Source of the DNA: Niveibacterium umoris
Lineage (GTDB): Bacteria > Pseudomonadota > Gammaproteobacteria > Burkholderiales > Rhodocyclaceae
Direction: 5' to 3'
NCBI RefSeq assembly: GCF_014197015.1
Contig: NZ_JACIET010000001.1
Span: forward strand, 310,001 to 374,000
DNA: 64,000 nt
Shown here in pieces: positions 63,953-64,000 of the stretch. The notes under the pieces are model-generated. The model saw only the letters and a list, made by a program, of their open reading frames with translations. It ran no database searches and had not been told where the DNA came from. The number at the start of each line of letters is the position of its first letter. Within the stretch, counting starts at the first letter, position 1. Position numbers and translations under genes: made by a program.

Positions 63953-64000
63953 GTGCTGATTCGAAAACGCACCGCCTTTCTGTTGCTTGCCGCCTTGCTT
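63953..64000 (+). CDS. 5' fragment of an exported protein (window edge)
   Basis: GTG at 63953 is preceded by GGAG (63942-63945). The 16 codons present read MLIRKRTAFLLLAALL, a positively charged start and a hydrophobic core, as in a signal peptide or first membrane helix. The rest lies outside the window, so no function can be given. Confidence 0.55.
   Translation, partial: MLIRKRTAFLLLAALL

Noticed and set aside
1-64000. tRNA genes, CRISPR arrays, insertion sequences or prophage
   Set aside because: No cloverleaf-like tRNA sequence, no regularly spaced repeats, no transposase or integrase motif and no phage structural gene were recognised by eye; a tRNA or IS search tool would be needed to be certain.

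Overview
The window is one stretch of a high-GC (about 65%) Gram-negative chromosome. The gene families point to a betaproteobacterium, possibly in the Rhodocyclales or Burkholderiales: a pstSCAB operon, PotFGHI uptake genes, two paralogous DUF3138-like outer-membrane proteins, a DUF3149 mini-protein, a DksA homologue with one zinc-ligand cysteine left, and a RES-Xre toxin-antitoxin pair. The species cannot be fixed by eye. I see no rRNA, tRNA, CRISPR array, insertion sequence or prophage gene.

Layout. 1-5848: the 5' end of a LysR regulator, divergent from a PuuB-like oxidase, an aldehyde dehydrogenase, an orphan PotF-type binding protein and a DUF3138-like porin. 6397-9414: LysR regulator, DoxX membrane protein, glutathione S-transferase and DODA-type dioxygenase. 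9520-10468: Xre/RES toxin-antitoxin. 10541-15958: HD-GYP phosphodiesterase overlapping a PAS histidine kinase, a CorC/CNNM-type membrane protein and a flavoprotein. 16058-17728: a lone TPP enzyme. 17792-21558: pstBACS on the minus strand. 21989-24484: a four-domain sulfur-transfer flavoprotein. 24686-27352: ccoG, a DUF3149 mini-protein and PPK2. 27446-31802: small secreted protein, PKD lipoprotein and a two-component system. 31839-36044: prfC and a PAS-GGDEF-EAL protein.

36210-61202 is dominated by polyamine and GABA metabolism: a class I amidotransferase divergent from speB-puuB-cupin; then ompA-like and dksA genes; then mocR divergent from ald, puuD, puuA, spuC, potF-potG-potH-potI, a DUF3138-like porin, gabD, puuC, gabT, an amino-acid-type binding protein and a glnT-like ligase. 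61323-64000 holds a lipoprotein lipase, a beta-helix protein and the first codons of another exported protein.

How the genes fit together (inference). Agmatine becomes putrescine by SpeB. Putrescine enters through PotFGHI, perhaps after crossing the outer membrane by the DUF3138-like porin. It can be broken down by the gamma-glutamyl route (PuuA, PuuB, PuuC, PuuD) or by direct transamination (SpuC, then PuuC). Both routes end at GABA, which GabT and GabD turn into succinate. Ald would recycle the alanine made by pyruvate-dependent transaminases. The most unusual items are the second, transporter-less PotF-porin pair at 3313-5848, a long two-part RNA hairpin before potF, the four-cysteine sulfur-transfer fusion with palindromes in its promoter, and shared TGGTA-type half-sites upstream of mocR/ald and speB.
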